The notes under the pieces are model-generated. The model was not told where the DNA came from, did not search any database, and worked only from the letters and a program-made list of their open reading frames with translations. The translations under genes and the position numbers were made by a program. Below, piece by piece: positions 1-6,785 of a stretch of 12,188 nt of DNA. Every line of letters begins with the position of its first letter. Positions within the stretch are counted from its first letter, which is position 1. The DNA is from Prevotella sp. UBA1395 (GTDB lineage: Bacteria > Bacteroidota > Bacteroidia > Bacteroidales > Bacteroidaceae): contig DBQL01000076.1 in the NCBI GenBank assembly GCA_002305235.1, forward strand, positions 1 to 12,188. The letters run 5' to 3'.

Positions 1-45
1 GTGTTTTCAAGGCATGAAAACGTGGATGATGCCGGGAAAGAATAG
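1..45 (+). CDS. Possible 3' end of an upstream gene (partial)
   Basis: The first reading frame is open from the window edge to a TAG at 43-45 and would give a short tail ending in DDAGKE. It stops 29 bp before the DUF5107 gene, a normal operon spacing. I see no promoter box in the gap, so the DUF5107 gene may be co-transcribed with whatever lies upstream. Frame 2 is also open (2-133), but it would overlap the next gene by about 60 bp and is less likely. Fourteen residues are too few to identify a family. Confidence 0.25.
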   Translation: MFSRHENVDDAGKE

Positions 46-74
46 CGATTTATCAGATTTAGAAAACATATATA

Positions 75-3000
75 ATGACTATGGTAAAAGCATGGCGAGA
101 AGACCTCGTGATACCAACCTACGAGATTGGTGAGGCCGAAAAGAATCCGATTTTCCTTGAGAAACGTGTGTATCAGGGGTCGAGTGGGGTGGTCTATCCC
201 TATCCGGTGGTTGAGAAGATAGGCGACGAGCCTGTCGACCATACGTGGCACGCGGTGTGGATAGAGAACGAGTATATCAAGGTGATGATACTTCCCGAGT
301 TGGGCGGAAGGGTGCATTATGCCTACGACAAGATCAAGGGTCGACCGTTTGTGTATCACAATCATGTCATCAAACCGGCATTGGTGGGACTTACCGGCCC
401 GTGGATCAGTGGAGGTATAGAGTTCAACTGGCCTCAGCATCACAGGCCAAGCACCTATCTTCCCATCGACTGCGACATCGAGGAGAATGCCGACGGCTCG
501 ATGACCGTGTGGGTGAACGAGTATGAGCGGATGTTTCATCAAAAGGGTGCGGCCGGTTTCACGCTGCGGCCGGGATGCGCTTATCTTGAGATCAAGGGGC
601 AACTGTATAACGGCACCTGCCTGCCGCAAACTTTCTTGTGGTGGGCCAACCCTGCCGTGGCGGTGAACGACCACTACCAAAGCGTATTCCCACAAGATAT
701 CAATGCCGTGTTTGATCACGGCAAAAGGGCGGTAAGCAGTTTCCCCATCGCCACCGGCACCTATTATAAAATGGACTATTCGGCCGGCGTTGACATCTCC
801 AATTACAAGAATATCAAAGTGCCCACGTCGTATATGGGTATCAATTCCAAGTATAATTTTGAGGGAGGTTACGAGAACGACAGTCGTGGCGGCATGCTGC
901 ATGTGGCCAATCACCACGTGTCGCCGGGCAAGAAACAGTGGACTTGGGGCAATGGCGACTTCGGGCGCGCGTGGGATCGCAACCTCACCGATGCCGACGG
1001 ACCCTATATAGAGCTGATGGCGGGAGTGTTTACCGAGAATCAACCCGACTTCAGTTGGCTCATGCCCTACGAAGAGAAACGCTTCGTCCAATATTTTATG
1101 CCTTACCGTGACTTGGGCATTGTGAAGAATGCCACGAAAGATCTGGTGATGAATATCGAGTCGGAAGACGGTATTGCCACCCTGATGCTCTTTGCCACGA
1201 GCAGGCAGCGGGTACGTGTGATACTCCGTAACGACGACGGCACGGTGTATTTCGATGAGGTGAGAGAGCTTGGCCCGGAGTCGGTTTTCCGTGAAAACAT
1301 CGATGTTCACGGCACCCTGACAGACCGGTTGTCGTTGGTCGTGGAGCAGGGGGCCGACTGTCCGGCGTTCATCCGTCACACGCCGCTGCTCACATGGCAT
1401 GCCGAGCCGGATGAGATACGCCCCATTCCCGACCCCGCCGAGGCGGCATTGCTGCCCCATGAGATCAAGACCAATGAGCAGTTGTATCTCACCGGCCTGC
1501 ATCTCGAGCAATACCGACATGCCACCTATAATCCCGTGGACTATTATGAGGAGGGCCTTCGGCGCGATCCCTTGGATTATCGGTGCAACAACGCGCTGGG
1601 ACTATGGTATCTGCGCAAGGGTCGTTTCGACAAGGCCGAGAGCTATCTGCGTACCGCCGTGGCGGTGTTGAAAAAGCGAAACCCCAACCCTTACGACGGC
1701 GAGCCGCTGTTTAATTTGGCGCTTACGCTCAGGTTCCGGTCTCGTTACGACGAGGCTTACAGCCTCTTTTGGAAGTCAACATGGAACGCGGCATGGCAAG
1801 ACGCGGGCTTTTTCGAGTGTGCGAGAATCTCCGTGAGGCAGCATCGGCTGTATGATGCCTTGGAAGAGATAGACAGTTGCTTGGTGCGCAATGCCCATAA
1901 TATCAAGGCATTGGCGCTCAAGACCACAATCCTTCGACTGCTCGATCGCAAGGATGAGGCCTTGAGACTGGCACGAGAGAGCCTCAAGGCAGACCTGTTT
2001 AACTACGGATGCCTGTTTGAGACCTATCTCCTCACTTCTGACGAGATGGTGCTTCGGCGGTTCGAAAACCTGTTGCACGGCGAGCCAAACAACTATTTGG
2101 AACTTGCGATAGATTATTGGTCGGCAGGCCTGAACGATGTCGCCCTTCAGGTACTCGACAGGGCCGACGCTGTCCATGCGGCCGGTCCGATGACCTATTA
2201 TTATATGGGACTGTGCGGAAGAAGTGCTGATTTTGACCGAGGCCGACAGGCATGCCCCGACTATTGTTTCCCCAATCGGTTGGAAGACATCTTGGCTTTG
2301 CAGGCCGCACTGCTGTTCAACAGGTCTGACGACCATGCCAACTATTACTTGGGATGCCTCTGTTATGCCAACAGACAGTATGACGTGGCATGCCATTACT
2401 GGGAGGAGTCGGCACGCTTGAATCCGACATTCCCCACCGTGTGGCGTAATCTTGCCCTCGCGGCGTACAACAAGGCCCACCGTGTCGATGAGGCTGTGGA
2501 GTATATGGAGCGTGCGTTCAACCTCAACACGGATGATGCCCGGGTGTTTATGGAACTCGATCAGTTGTACAAACGGTTGGGTAGGAGGCATGAGGAGCGC
2601 TTGAAACTCTATGCCCGGCATGATGATTTGGTGGTGAGACGAGACGATTTGCTGCTGGAAAAGATCACGCTGCTCAACCAGACAGGCCGATATGCTGAGG
2701 CGATACGACTGCTGGATAGCCATCGTTTCCATCCTTGGGAGGGGGGAGAAGGCAAAGTCAGCGGGCAGTATCAGTTCTCGCGCAAGGAGCTGGCGAAGGT
2801 TGCCTTGGAGCAACGCAGATGGGCTGAGGCCGTGGAGTTGCTGGAGCAGTGTCTCGTTTATCCGCATCATCTCGGTGAGGGACGATTAAAAAACGCGCAG
2901 GAAAACGACGTGTACTATCTGCTTGGCTGCGCTTACGAAGGCTTGGGTGATGGCACTCGCGCTTCCGAATGCTGGCAAAAGGCCACGCAAGGACCCCAAG

Positions 3001-3371
3001 AGCCGGCGGCGGCAATCTATTATAATGATGCCCAACCCGATAAAATATACTATCAGGGACTCGCCCTTTTGAGGCTGGGAAGGCGCGATGAGGCCAACGG
3101 ACGATTCTACAAACTTGTGGATTATGGGCAAAAGCACCTGTTTGACCATGTTGTCATGGACTATTTCGCAGTGTCGTTGCCCGACCTCCAGATTTGGGAG
3201 GGCGACCTTGACCTGCAGAATGAGATCCATTGCAAATACATGTTGGCCTTAGGATATGACGGATTGGGCGATGCCAAGCATGCCCATCGCTATCTCGAGG
3301 AAGCCCGGACGGCAGACATCAACCATCTCGGCATATTGGCATTGGGCACATTAAAAGAGAGGAAGCTGTAG
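75..3371 (+). CDS. DUF5107 domain protein with C-terminal TPR repeats
   Basis: This is a large two-part protein of 1098 residues. Residues about 35-350 match what I know of DUF5107, a beta-rich domain I associate with carbohydrate-binding, mutarotase-like folds. Its hallmark stretch here is WISGGIEFNWPQHHRPSTYL (residues 110-129), and a second conserved block lies around the SWLMPYEEKRF region (327-337). Residues about 350-450 look like a beta-sandwich linker. From about 470 to the end the protein is helical and TPR-like, with recurring pairs such as ALGLWYLRKGRFDKAESYL, NYYLGCLCYANRQYDVACHY and YYLLGCAYEGLGDGTRASEC. No signal peptide or membrane segment is visible, so it is probably cytoplasmic. 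The ATG at 75 was chosen because an in-frame stop lies at 57-59; the ATG at 81 (MVKAWRED) is a fair alternative. By family context the protein is probably linked to glycan or sugar metabolism, but no catalytic activity can be assigned from sequence. Confidence is high for the gene and domain, low for function. Confidence 0.9.
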   Translation: MTMVKAWREDLVIPTYEIGEAEKNPIFLEKRVYQGSSGVVYPYPVVEKIGDEPVDHTWHAVWIENEYIKVMILPELGGRVHYAYDKIKGRPFVYHNHVIKPALVGLTGPWISGGIEFNWPQHHRPSTYLPIDCDIEENADGSMTVWVNEYERMFHQKGAAGFTLRPGCAYLEIKGQLYNGTCLPQTFLWWANPAVAVNDHYQSVFPQDINAVFDHGKRAVSSFPIATGTYYKMDYSAGVDISNYKNIKVPTSYMGINSKYNFEGGYENDSRGGMLHVANHHVSPGKKQWTWGNGDFGRAWDRNLTDADGPYIELMAGVFTENQPDFSWLMPYEEKRFVQYFMPYRDLGIVKNATKDLVMNIESEDGIATLMLFATSRQRVRVILRNDDGTVYFDEVRELGPESVFRENIDVHGTLTDRLSLVVEQGADCPAFIRHTPLLTWHAEPDEIRPIPDPAEAALLPHEIKTNEQLYLTGLHLEQYRHATYNPVDYYEEGLRRDPLDYRCNNALGLWYLRKGRFDKAESYLRTAVAVLKKRNPNPYDGEPLFNLALTLRFRSRYDEAYSLFWKSTWNAAWQDAGFFECARISVRQHRLYDALEEIDSCLVRNAHNIKALALKTTILRLLDRKDEALRLARESLKADLFNYGCLFETYLLTSDEMVLRRFENLLHGEPNNYLELAIDYWSAGLNDVALQVLDRADAVHAAGPMTYYYMGLCGRSADFDRGRQACPDYCFPNRLEDILALQAALLFNRSDDHANYYLGCLCYANRQYDVACHYWEESARLNPTFPTVWRNLALAAYNKAHRVDEAVEYMERAFNLNTDDARVFMELDQLYKRLGRRHEERLKLYARHDDLVVRRDDLLLEKITLLNQTGRYAEAIRLLDSHRFHPWEGGEGKVSGQYQFSRKELAKVALEQRRWAEAVELLEQCLVYPHHLGEGRLKNAQENDVYYLLGCAYEGLGDGTRASECWQKATQGPQEPAAAIYYNDAQPDKIYYQGLALLRLGRRDEANGRFYKLVDYGQKHLFDHVVMDYFAVSLPDLQIWEGDLDLQNEIHCKYMLALGYDGLGDAKHAHRYLEEARTADINHLGILALGTLKERKL

Positions 3372-3382
3372 GCTTCCTCTCT
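3356..3382 (+). terminator. Hairpin at the end of the DUF5107 gene, stop codon in loop
   Basis: AGAGAGGAAGC (3356-3366) and GCTTCCTCTCT (3372-3382) form a perfect 11-bp stem with a 5-nt loop. The loop TGTAG contains the TAG stop (3369-3371), so the last four sense codons lie in the 5' arm. The T-run after the stem is poor on the plus strand (CTCTTAAT). On the minus strand the stem is followed by TTTTAA, so it could also stop transcripts coming from the permease gene. The structure is certain; terminator function is inferred. Confidence 0.6.
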
Positions 3383-3412
3383 CTCTTAATGGTCAAACGA
3401 TAGTGTTTTATC

Positions 3413-3480
3413 GCTCAATAGCTTCCATATAGATCCTTGTACAAACGTGCGTTGACGTTTGTTTTATGATGCTATTGAGC
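3413..3480. repeat. 68-bp MITE-like element with terminal inverted repeats and flanking direct repeats
   Basis: GCTCAATAGC (3413-3422) and GCTATTGAGC (3471-3480) are perfect 10-bp inverted repeats. They are flanked directly on the outside by the 5-bp direct repeat TTATC (3408-3412 and 3481-3485). This is the layout left by a transposed element with a 5-bp target duplication. The interior codes for nothing and holds a second perfect hairpin (3441-3462). The right direct repeat ends 4 bp before the end of the permease gene. No transposase is present, so any movement would be in trans. The alternative is a nested terminator structure with a chance 5-bp repeat. Confidence 0.5.
3441..3462 (+). terminator. 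Hairpin inside the inverted-repeat element, followed by TTTTAT
   Basis: ACAAACGT (3441-3448) and ACGTTTGT (3455-3462) pair perfectly over 8 bp around a 6-nt loop. The last T of the stem and the following TTTAT form a short U-rich tail on the plus strand, so this is a plausible second terminator for the DUF5107 transcript. The minus strand has no T-run after the stem. It lies wholly inside the 68-bp element. Confidence 0.45.
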
Positions 3481-3489
3481 TTATCATCT

Positions 3490-4833
3490 TCATTCTTTAA
3501 TCCTGATCATCGCGTTGGCAATGATTGCAGCCAGTCCGCCGGTGGTGATGCCGCTTGAGAAAATGCTCTTGATAATGTCGGGCATCTTGTCGAGAATGTT
3601 TGGAACAAGCTCCACGCTGAGGCCCAAGGAGAAGCTGATGGCCATCACAAGGATGGCCTTTCGGTTCATCTTCGTGGTGGCGATAATCTTGATTCCGGCA
3701 GCCGCGACGGTGCCAAACATCAGCAATGTCGCTCCCCCGAGCACGCTGTCGGGAATCAATGAGAACACTTGCCCGACCACAGGAAACAATCCGAGGATGA
3801 ACAATGCGCCCGCGATGAAGTAGCCTACATATCTGCTGGCCACGCCGGTAAGTTGTATCATGCCGTTGTTTTGTGCGAATATCGAGTTGGGAAACGAGTT
3901 GAACACCCCGGCCAAGAACGAGTTGAATCCGTCGGCAAGAATACCTCCCTGCGCCCGTTTCATAAACACCTCGCCCTCGACAGGCTCTCCCGAAATGAGC
4001 GAATTGGCCGTAATGTCGCCAAAAGCCTCTACGGCGGTCACGAGATAGATGAGTCCGAGCGCGATGATGGTACCGGGATCGAGGCTCACGCCGTATTTGA
4101 ACGGAGTGGGGATATTCAGTGATTGAGAGCCGTTGAGTTGCGAGAAGTCGATCATTCCCAACATATACGCCGCCACACAACCAATGATCAGGCCCAAGAC
4201 GATAGACGCCATGCGCAGGAATTTGTTGTTCGAACGGTTGAAAACAATGATGCTTACCAGTACGAGCATGGCCAGACCGAGGTTGGTAATCGAGCCGAAC
4301 TGTCCGGCATCGACGGCCTTCTGACCACCTCCGCACGAGTTGATGCCGGCCTTGATGAGACACATACCGATGAGTGTCACCACGATGCCGGATACCAATG
4401 GCGTGATGATCTTACGGGTATAGGGCAGCAGTCGGCTCACCGCCATCTCCACTACGGAGGCCACCATACATCCTCCGAAGATATAGCTCAATGCCATTTC
4501 CGTGTTCATCTTGCCTCCGGCCATGCCCAGCATGCCCGCTCCGATGATGGGACTGATAAAAGAGAACGATGTACCCTGTATGCACAGCAATCCCGCACCG
4601 ATGGGTCCGAAGCGCCGACACTGAATGAACGTCGCGATTCCGGAGACGAACAGAGACATGGAAATGAGGTAAGCGGTGGTGTCTAAGTCAAATCTCAGGG
4701 CCGAACTGATGATCAATGGCGGTGTGATGATGGCTACGAAGATGGCCAGCAGATGCTGCAATGCGGCGAAAAGGGTCTCCCTGAGGGGTGGGCGGTCATT
4801 CAGTCCGTAGATAAGTTCTTGCGTGGTTTTCAT
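3490..4833 (-). CDS. pbuX: Nucleobase:cation symporter-2 family permease, probably xanthine permease
   Basis: This inner-membrane transporter probably imports xanthine (or another oxidised purine or uracil) with protons. The 447 residues are almost entirely hydrophobic helices, the normal size for the NCS2 family. The family signature QNNGMIQLTGVASRYVG is at 321-337. E269 (in TAVEAFGD), D301 (ILADGFN), Q321 and N322 line up by motif with the binding and transport residues known from E. coli XanQ, and H27 probably matches its TM1 histidine. It follows xpt by 7 bp on the same strand, an arrangement also seen in Bacillus, where the permease supplies the base that the transferase salvages. That neighbour is the main reason for preferring xanthine over uracil or urate. 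The ATG at 4833 is the natural start, just after the xpt stop. Confidence 0.9.
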   Translation of the reverse strand: MKTTQELIYGLNDRPPLRETLFAALQHLLAIFVAIITPPLIISSALRFDLDTTAYLISMSLFVSGIATFIQCRRFGPIGAGLLCIQGTSFSFISPIIGAGMLGMAGGKMNTEMALSYIFGGCMVASVVEMAVSRLLPYTRKIITPLVSGIVVTLIGMCLIKAGINSCGGGQKAVDAGQFGSITNLGLAMLVLVSIIVFNRSNNKFLRMASIVLGLIIGCVAAYMLGMIDFSQLNGSQSLNIPTPFKYGVSLDPGTIIALGLIYLVTAVEAFGDITANSLISGEPVEGEVFMKRAQGGILADGFNSFLAGVFNSFPNSIFAQNNGMIQLTGVASRYVGYFIAGALFILGLFPVVGQVFSLIPDSVLGGATLLMFGTVAAAGIKIIATTKMNRKAILVMAISFSLGLSVELVPNILDKMPDIIKSIFSSGITTGGLAAIIANAMIRIKE

Positions 4834-4840
4834 GCGTTAT

Positions 4841-5410
4841 TCAGTCTTTAAGTTTGATTTGACAATTGTCTAACGACTCCACCACGGCGAGACTTTCCAC
4901 CCGTATGCCCATCTTCTCGAGCAGATCGCGCCCATGCTGGAACGATTTCTCGATGATGAACCCCATGCCTTCGAGCTGCGCCCCGGCCTGATGGCACAGG
5001 TCTGCAATGCCTTTGGCGGCGTTGCCGTTGGCCAAAAAATCATCAATGAATATCACACGGTCGTCAGAAGTGAGATATTCCTTGGACACCACGACATCAT
5101 AATTGCGCTGCTTGGTGAAAGAGAAAACCGTTGTCGACAGCATGTTGTCCATCGTTGAGGGTTTCTTTTTCTTGGCGAAAACCACCGGAACATCCAATAA
5201 CAATCCCACCATCACGGCCGGGGCGATGCCGCTTGCCTCAATAGTGATGATCTTGGTGATGTTAGAAGACGCGAAGCGGCGAATGAACTCCACGGCAACT
5301 TGTCGCATCAAGTTAGGGTCCATTTGGTGATTTACAAAACTGTCTACTTTGAGTATTCCCCCCGGAAGACTCTTGCCATCCCTCAGGATGCGCTCTTTTA
5401 ATGCTTTCAT
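4841..5410 (-). CDS. xpt: Xanthine phosphoribosyltransferase
   Basis: A cytoplasmic salvage enzyme that converts xanthine and PRPP to XMP and pyrophosphate. At 189 residues it has the usual length of the Xpt family, and it resembles Bacillus subtilis Xpt along its whole length. The PRPP-binding loop [14 protein letters not shown] is at 119-132. N27, in the conserved KVDSFVNHQ block, corresponds to the xanthine-contacting asparagine of the Bacillus enzyme. [11 protein letters not shown] (56-66) and [11 protein letters not shown] (152-162) are further family blocks. It is the first gene of a bicistron with the permease. A -7 box at 5432-5439 places transcription start only about 15 nt before the ATG, so regulation by a purine riboswitch is ruled out for that promoter. 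Confidence 0.95.
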   Translation of the reverse strand: MKALKERILRDGKSLPGGILKVDSFVNHQMDPNLMRQVAVEFIRRFASSNITKIITIEASGIAPAVMVGLLLDVPVVFAKKKKPSTMDNMLSTTVFSFTKQRNYDVVVSKEYLTSDDRVIFIDDFLANGNAAKGIADLCHQAGAQLEGMGFIIEKSFQHGRDLLEKMGIRVESLAVVESLDNCQIKLKD

Positions 5411-5431
5411 TGTGATTTCTTGTTAATGGTG

Positions 5432-5439
5432 CAAAATTA
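5432..5439 (-). promoter_or_regulatory. Bacteroidetes -7 box for xpt-permease
   Basis: On the minus strand this reads TAATTTTG followed by C, a full match to the Bacteroidetes -7 consensus TAnnTTTG. No TTTG is found at the expected 19-20 bp upstream; the nearest one is only 12 bp away. Transcription would start about 10-15 nt before the xpt ATG at 5410. The spot overlaps the 3' end of the upstream terminator. Confidence 0.5.
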
Positions 5440-5449
5440 ACAAAAAATC

Positions 5450-5468
5450 ATCAAACAGTGCATTTGAT
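5450..5468 (-). terminator. Short AT-rich hairpin plus T-run after the TIGR02757 gene
   Basis: On the minus strand ATCAAA and TTTGAT form a 6-bp stem with a 7-nt loop just after the TAA of the TIGR02757 gene. GA and six T residues follow (plus-strand 5442-5449). The stem is weak but the U-run is good. The T-run continues into the xpt promoter, so terminator and promoter are interleaved. Confidence 0.45.
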
Positions 5469-5472
5469 AGTC

Positions 5473-6258
5473 TTACTTTTGAGTTTTGGTATCGTCATTT
5501 TTCCCCAAAGCGTCTGCCCCATAGAGTGCGAAGTCGCCTCTTGCGGGGTCTCCGGCAAAGACCGTGCCCATTGCTTGGGTGAGCGTGACGGTGGTCTGCC
5601 ATGAGGCCGACCGCGTGTTTATCAGTTTCAGTCGTCGTGCTGTCTGCAGCACATGGGTGTCCGTCGGGATGTAGAGCGATGCCTTGTCGATGATGTCCGA
5701 CCATATCCCGAGGTCCACGGGCGAGCCGTCGCGCACCATCCATCGCAAGAACATACATGGCCGTTTGCACAATGAGGTGACCGGCCGCGGCACGATGCCT
5801 GTCAATCCCCGTTGCTTGAAGCAGTCGCTCAGTGCGATGAGCACCCGCAAGGCCTCGCCCTGACCGTTGTCGCCCGCAGCCACGGCATGTCCGGCAAAAT
5901 GGTATAGCGAACCCCAATGGCAGATGAGGTCGCGCAACGTCTGCAGGAACACGTGCATGGTGTGATGGGTGTACAACCTGTAAAAGCAGCGGTCGTCGTC
6001 AGGAACGACGCTCTCGAAAGCACCTTCTTTGACCCAACGGTAAGGCTCGCCACCGCTCTCACGGAGCAGCAGCTCTATCTTGGGCAGGAATTGCTTGCGC
6101 GAACCATAGCTCAACGCGCTTGCGATGAAGGCGATGGTTTCTTGGTTTTCACGCCCGCACACCTGATGCATGAACCATGAGGGGTCTCCATCGAGGAATC
6201 GAGGGGTCTCATAGCGGTCGGCATAGCCGATCAATAACTCACGAACTGATTTTCTCAC
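5473..6258 (-). CDS. TIGR02757 (DUF2400) family protein
   Basis: A soluble protein of a conserved family common in Bacteroidetes, with no settled function. The 261-residue form starts at a GTG (6256-6258), giving RKSVRELLIGYADRYETPRF as the first conserved block. I preferred it to the longer GTG start at 6327 because the extra 23 residues look unlike the family and because codon 1 of the longer form lies in the arm of a terminator hairpin. Further blocks are IAFIASALSYGSRKQFL (about 44-60), SLCKRPCMFLRWMVR (162-176), PTDTHVLQTARRL (198-210) and GDPARGDFALYG (236-247). The P-x-DTHV motif and the following arginine helix resemble the catalytic-Asp region of HhH-GPD DNA glycosylases; this is my inference, not an established function. 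I see no clear promoter between the hairpin and the start. Confidence 0.85.
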   Translation of the reverse strand: MRKSVRELLIGYADRYETPRFLDGDPSWFMHQVCGRENQETIAFIASALSYGSRKQFLPKIELLLRESGGEPYRWVKEGAFESVVPDDDRCFYRLYTHHTMHVFLQTLRDLICHWGSLYHFAGHAVAAGDNGQGEALRVLIALSDCFKQRGLTGIVPRPVTSLCKRPCMFLRWMVRDGSPVDLGIWSDIIDKASLYIPTDTHVLQTARRLKLINTRSASWQTTVTLTQAMGTVFAGDPARGDFALYGADALGKNDDTKTQK

Positions 6259-6325
6259 AGGGCTGAATAATAAGGGATGAATGTGCCTATGGGCGGTTTT
6301 CTGATGACGTGACACTATAAAACAC

Positions 6326-6377
6326 ACAAAGACAAGACAGTGCTCGCACCACTGTCAGTGCGCTGTCTTGTCTTTGT
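6326..6377 (-). terminator. 15-bp hairpin terminator after the MarR-type gene
   Basis: ACAAAGACAAGACAG (6326-6340) pairs perfectly with CTGTCTTGTCTTTGT (6363-6377) around a 22-nt loop. The loop holds a small dyad, CACTG-T-CAGTG (6349-6359). Read on the minus strand, the stem is followed by GTGTTTTATA, a modest T-run, so it should end the thioredoxin-MarR transcript. It lies 50 bp after the regulator stop. Confidence 0.75.
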
Positions 6378-6427
6378 CCATGTATTTACAGACGAGGACC
6401 GACGTCGACTTTGGCGGCCGGCCCGCG

Positions 6428-6778
6428 TCAGAGGTTTACCAGCTCCTTGGGCATTTGCAGGGAGTCGCAGTGCACATGCTCGAGCATTTCCAAGCCTTTC
6501 TTGTTGATATGGAACTTCTGGCACCGGCTGTCTTCCTTGCATGCTTGCCTGCGGATGAGGCTTTGCTTCTCCAACGAGGCAATCACTTTGGAGGCGTTCG
6601 ACCGTGTGAGTCCTAACTCATCGGCTATCTCGCCCGACAACCTGTGCTCTCCGTCAGAGAGAAGGCACAGCAGCATGGCTTCGTTGATGTTGAGCCCGGT
6701 GGCTTTTTCCAGCTGATTCTCAAAGCTGATGATAGCCCGATAGGCATTCCTTAGTTTTTGCAGGCAACAGTTGTCCAT
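6428..6778 (-). CDS. MarR-type winged-helix regulator, short and cysteine-rich
   Basis: A small DNA-binding protein of 116 residues; typical MarR proteins have about 140. The winged helix runs from about 31 to 95. Its recognition segment is LSGEIADELGLTRSNASKVI (47-66), followed by SLEKQSLIRR and a wing with the D-x-R signature at 83-85 (DSR). Little of the usual C-terminal dimer helix remains. Six cysteines (4, 5, 38, 80, 86, 104) are unusual for this size, and C80 and C86 sit either side of the wing's DSR tip. The gene starts 7 bp after the thioredoxin stop and is surely in the same transcript. The position next to a thioredoxin suggests a thiol-redox sensor, possibly autoregulating this operon; that is inference. 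Family assignment is good, target and ligand unknown. Confidence 0.85.
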   Translation of the reverse strand: MDNCCLQKLRNAYRAIISFENQLEKATGLNINEAMLLCLLSDGEHRLSGEIADELGLTRSNASKVIASLEKQSLIRRQACKEDSRCQKFHINKKGLEMLEHVHCDSLQMPKELVNL

Positions 6779-6785
6779 ATCGGTA

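Noticed and set aside
5411..5472. Purine riboswitch upstream of xpt
   Set aside because: Only about 60 bp separate xpt from the upstream gene, occupied by a terminator and a promoter, with no three-way junction sequence visible.
6259..6327. Longer GTG start at 6327 for the TIGR02757 gene
   Set aside because: The start lies in the arm of the terminator hairpin (6326-6377), and the added residues do not look like the family. The shorter GTG start is itself only moderately certain.
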